The notes under the pieces: model-generated
What the model was told of the DNA's origin: nothing
Database searches by the model: none
What the model saw: only the letters and a program-made list of their open reading frames with translations
Position numbers and translations under genes: made by a program
In this document: in pieces, positions 5,057-7,464 of the stretch
How positions within the stretch are numbered: the stretch's first letter is position 1
Layout of the letters: the number at the start of each line of letters is the position of its first letter
NCBI GenBank assembly: GCA_007127935.1
Contig: SKYL01000066.1
Location: forward strand, 1-7,464
Reading direction: 5' to 3'
Length of the DNA stretch: 7,464 nucleotides
DNA from: Halorhodospira sp.
GTDB lineage: Bacteria; Pseudomonadota; Gammaproteobacteria; Nitrococcales; Halorhodospiraceae

Positions 5057-6787
5057 ATGCGCCGCTCACCCATGGAACGAGCCGCCGTCCCCGACAGGAA
5101 GCCCGAGCGCGCCGCGGTGGGCGAGTGGCAGTTGGGAGAGGTCCTTCATCATCTCCAGGACGGCGTCATGGTCACCGACGCCGAAACCCGCATCCTCTAC
5201 GTCAACCGGGCCTTTACCTTGATGACCGGTTACGGCGAGGAGGAGGTCCTCGGTGAGACGCCGCGTATCCTCCAGTCGGGCCGCCACGAAGCCGATTTCT
5301 ATCGCGCGATGTGGGGGGCGATCCGCGAGGACGGTCTCTGGTCCGGGGAGATCTGGCATCGCCGTAAAGATGGGGCGGAGCACGCCAAGCGATTGACGAT
5401 CAACGCCATCCCCGATGGCCGTGGTATCACCCGCAACTACCTCGGTGTCTTTAGCGATATCTCCGACCTGATGCGCTCCCGGCGGGAACTGGAGCACTTG
5501 GCCAGCCACGACCCCCTCACGGGGCTGCCCAACTGGCTGCTCTTCAAGGACCGGGTGGGCCACGCCCTGGAGCGGGCCGAGCGTCTGGGCCACCAGTTGG
5601 CGCTGGTCTTTCTCGACGTGGACCACTTCAAAGACATCAACGAGAGCCTCGGCCACTCCATCGGTGACCGGCTGCTGCGGCGTATGGCGGAGCGGCTGAA
5701 GGAGGGGGTGCGCACAGAGGACACCCTGGCCCGGTTGGCCGGGGACCGCTTCAACGTCTGTCTGGAGCGGGTCGAAGGAGCGGAGGAGGCGCTTGTCTCG
5801 GCTCGCCGCCTCCACTTGGCCATGGCCGAGCCGTTCCAACTGGGGCCGCACTCATTGCACCTGCCGTGTAGCATTGGCATCAGCATGTTCCCCCGGGATG
5901 GAACCACGGTCGAGGCGTTGATGCGTAACGCCGATTCGGCCCTTCACTCGGCCAAGGAGGCGGGGCGGAACGCCATTCGCTTCTACACCGAGGAACTCAC
6001 CCGCAGGGCCGACCACCGTTTGAGAATGGCCCAGGAACTGCGCAAGGCGCTGGACCGGGACCAATTGATCCTCTTCTATCAGCCCCAGGTGGAGATGGTG
6101 AGCGGCCGGGTCGCGGGGGTCGAGGCGTTGGTGCGCTGGAGTCACCCGGAAGAGGGAATCTTGGGTCCGGCGAGCTTCATCCCGTTGGCCGAGGAGATGG
6201 GGCTGATGTCCGATGTCGGCCGGTGGGTGCTGCGCATGGCGTGCCGACAGGGCCAGGCGTGGCTCGAGGACGGTCGCCACTTCGGCCGCATGGCGGTGAA
6301 TATCTCGGCGCGCCAGGTCCATGATGGCAACCTGGCGGATGGGGTCCGCTACGCGCTCCGGGAGTCGGGGTTGCCGCCCGAATACCTGGAACTGGAGATC
6401 ACCGAGTCTGCCCTGATGGACATCGACACCGGGGTCATGGAGACCTTGGGGGCCATTCGCGGGATGGGGGTCGGGTTGGCCATTGACGACTTCGGGACCG
6501 GCTACTCGTCCCTGCTCTATCTCAAACGATTGCCGTTGACCAAGCTCAAGATCGACCGGGGGTTCGTACAGGATATGGCGAGTAGCGCCGAGTCCCGGGG
6601 GATCGTCCGCACCATCATTGCCTTGGCACGGACCCTTGATCTTAATCTGGTGGCAGAGGGGGTCGAGACCGAGGTCCAGCGGGACCTCCTGCTGGAGGAA
6701 GAGGTACGGGTGGGACAGGGCTTCCTCTGGTGGCGGCCGGAACCGTTCCCCCAACTCCCCTGCGTCGGCGGACGGCCTTCGCCCTAG
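5057..6787 (+). CDS. PAS-GGDEF-EAL protein, probable c-di-GMP phosphodiesterase with degenerate GGDEF
   Basis: This 576-residue soluble protein has no membrane helix or signal peptide and should act in the cytoplasm. A PAS sensor domain (about 26-138; DGVMVTDAETRILYVN, then MTGY) leads into a GGDEF domain (about 145-308; HDPLTGLPN, LDVDHFKDIN with Asp187) and an EAL domain (about 320-565). The signature GGDEF reads AGDRF (228-232), losing the catalytic acid, while the inhibitory-site RxxD (RTED, 219-222) remains. EAL catalytic elements look complete: Glu356 in EAL, Asn415 in VNIS, Glu447 in EITE, DDFGTGYSS (477-485), Lys498, Glu534 and Glu537 in AEGVET, and Gln554 in GQGF. The prediction is hydrolysis of c-di-GMP to pGpG, tuned by the PAS domain and perhaps by GTP on the GGDEF domain. 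ATG 5057 lies 13 nt after AAGGAG (5038-5043), rather far; ATG 5072 in frame is an alternative. The C-terminus after EAL is short. Confidence 0.93.
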   Translation: MRRSPMERAAVPDRKPERAAVGEWQLGEVLHHLQDGVMVTDAETRILYVNRAFTLMTGYGEEEVLGETPRILQSGRHEADFYRAMWGAIREDGLWSGEIWHRRKDGAEHAKRLTINAIPDGRGITRNYLGVFSDISDLMRSRRELEHLASHDPLTGLPNWLLFKDRVGHALERAERLGHQLALVFLDVDHFKDINESLGHSIGDRLLRRMAERLKEGVRTEDTLARLAGDRFNVCLERVEGAEEALVSARRLHLAMAEPFQLGPHSLHLPCSIGISMFPRDGTTVEALMRNADSALHSAKEAGRNAIRFYTEELTRRADHRLRMAQELRKALDRDQLILFYQPQVEMVSGRVAGVEALVRWSHPEEGILGPASFIPLAEEMGLMSDVGRWVLRMACRQGQAWLEDGRHFGRMAVNISARQVHDGNLADGVRYALRESGLPPEYLELEITESALMDIDTGVMETLGAIRGMGVGLAIDDFGTGYSSLLYLKRLPLTKLKIDRGFVQDMASSAESRGIVRTIIALARTLDLNLVAEGVETEVQRDLLLEEEVRVGQGFLWWRPEPFPQLPCVGGRPSP

Positions 6788-7464
6788 TGGTAGACGCGGA
6801 CGTCGGCGTCCACCCGGGAGCCGTCCTCGATCCGATCACCGGGGTGGGTGATGACGACCTCGCCCGCCGTCAGGCCGCCGGTGATCTGGGTCCAGAGCCC
6901 ACTGCGGCGCCCGGGGGTCACCGTCCGCGTGCGGGCGTGGTCGTCCTCCACCACGAAGACCACCCACTCGCCGTCCCGGCGGAAGAGGGCGCTGGTGGGG
7001 ATGTGGATCACATCGTCCCCCTCCCAGAGGACGAACCGGGCCTCCACCCGGAACCCGTGGCCCAGGCGCTCCCACGCCTCGCGGGGGCTGATGATCTCCA
7101 GCAGCACCGGGACCCGTTGCTCCTCCACGCCGAGGGCCGAGATCCGCTCGAAGCCGGCCGGTTCCACCCGGCGTACCCGCGCCTCCAGCGGCTCCGCCTC
7201 GCCCCACCGCTCCAGGATCGCCCGCATGCCGGGGCGGACCCGCACCGCGTCCATGGAGAGGAGGTCGACGCGGACCTCCAAGTCGGTCTCTAGGTCCCCG
7301 ATCTCCAAAACCGGCTCGCCGGCCTGGAGCGGCCCCTCGCAGCAGCGGTGGCGGCGGATCACGGTGCCGTCGATGGGTGCGCGGACCCCCAGGGTGGGTT
7401 GATCGCCGGGGGCGCGTTCGCCGTCGGCCACGGCAAGCACCGCCCGCGCCGCCTCCAACTCGAA
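6784..7464 (-). CDS. HlyD/RND-type periplasmic adaptor (membrane fusion) protein, C-terminal part
   Basis: The minus-strand frame is open to the window edge (TTC GAG at 7464-7459), so the N-terminus is missing; the TTG at 7458 is not a credible start. About 226 residues remain. First comes the end of the coiled-coil hairpin (ELEAARAVL), then the second half of the lipoyl-like domain (VRAPIDGTV to GEPVLEIGD), the beta-barrel (VRVDLLSMDAVRVRPGM onward) and the membrane-proximal domain (HIPTSALF, TAGEVVI, GDRIEDGSRV). Such adaptors bridge an inner-membrane RND or ABC pump to an outer-membrane channel; the partner pump is not in view. Family members with this sequence style often sit beside MacB-like ABC permeases, which is context knowledge, not seen here. 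A Cys-Cys pair (7339-7344) lies in the lipoyl half. The gene converges on the PAS-GGDEF-EAL gene and ends within its stop codon. Confidence 0.9.
   Translation of the reverse strand, partial: FELEAARAVLAVADGERAPGDQPTLGVRAPIDGTVIRRHRCCEGPLQAGEPVLEIGDLETDLEVRVDLLSMDAVRVRPGMRAILERWGEAEPLEARVRRVEPAGFERISALGVEEQRVPVLLEIISPREAWERLGHGFRVEARFVLWEGDDVIHIPTSALFRRDGEWVVFVVEDDHARTRTVTPGRRSGLWTQITGGLTAGEVVITHPGDRIEDGSRVDADVRVYH

Noticed and set aside
5852..6754. Minus-strand open frame of 300 codons opposite the EAL domain
   Set aside because: Antisense to the fully motif-supported EAL domain and without any recognisable protein signature.
6730..7293. Forward open frame of 187 codons opposite the adaptor gene
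   Set aside because: The minus strand encodes clear HlyD-family motifs here; the forward product is His/Pro-rich shadow with no ribosome site.

Overview
The window is a dense, high-GC stretch of a proteobacterial chromosome, almost certainly a gammaproteobacterium. The gene order SPOR-domain protein (DedD-like), cvpA, purF, metZ is the conserved order seen in Pseudomonas and related gammaproteobacteria, and the PurF is the enteric type (no propeptide, no Fe-S ligand set). No species can be named from the sequence. Third codon positions are strongly G/C-rich in most genes.

Positions 2-4941 hold a tightly packed forward cluster that is probably one transcription unit. It contains the 3' part of a dedD-like SPOR gene, cvpA (start codon directly after the dedD stop), purF (55-nt gap), metZ (11-nt gap) and a short Omp85/BamA-family outer-membrane barrel (ATGA overlap with metZ). 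The first three belong to a widely conserved cell-envelope and purine-synthesis neighbourhood: SPOR proteins bind septal peptidoglycan, CvpA is an inner-membrane protein, and PurF makes the first committed purine intermediate. MetZ adds sulfide to O-succinylhomoserine for methionine synthesis. The barrel protein is the least expected member. It has a signal peptide and the Omp85 RGF motif but no room for POTRA domains.

After a 115-nt gap (4942-5056), positions 5057-6787 encode a soluble PAS-GGDEF-EAL protein. Its GGDEF signature is degenerate (AGDRF) while the RxxD inhibitory site and all recognisable EAL catalytic motifs are kept. This predicts a c-di-GMP phosphodiesterase with a non-cyclising GGDEF domain.

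Positions 6784-7464 carry, on the minus strand, the C-terminal part of a HlyD/RND-type periplasmic adaptor whose N-terminus lies beyond the window. It converges on the PAS-GGDEF-EAL gene so closely that both stop codons sit in the same CTAG.

No RNA gene, insertion sequence, CRISPR array or prophage piece was seen. The window looks like core chromosome with two more variable envelope/signalling genes. No clearly undescribed multi-gene system is evident; the best leads are the POTRA-less Omp85 coupled to metZ and the degenerate GGDEF domain.
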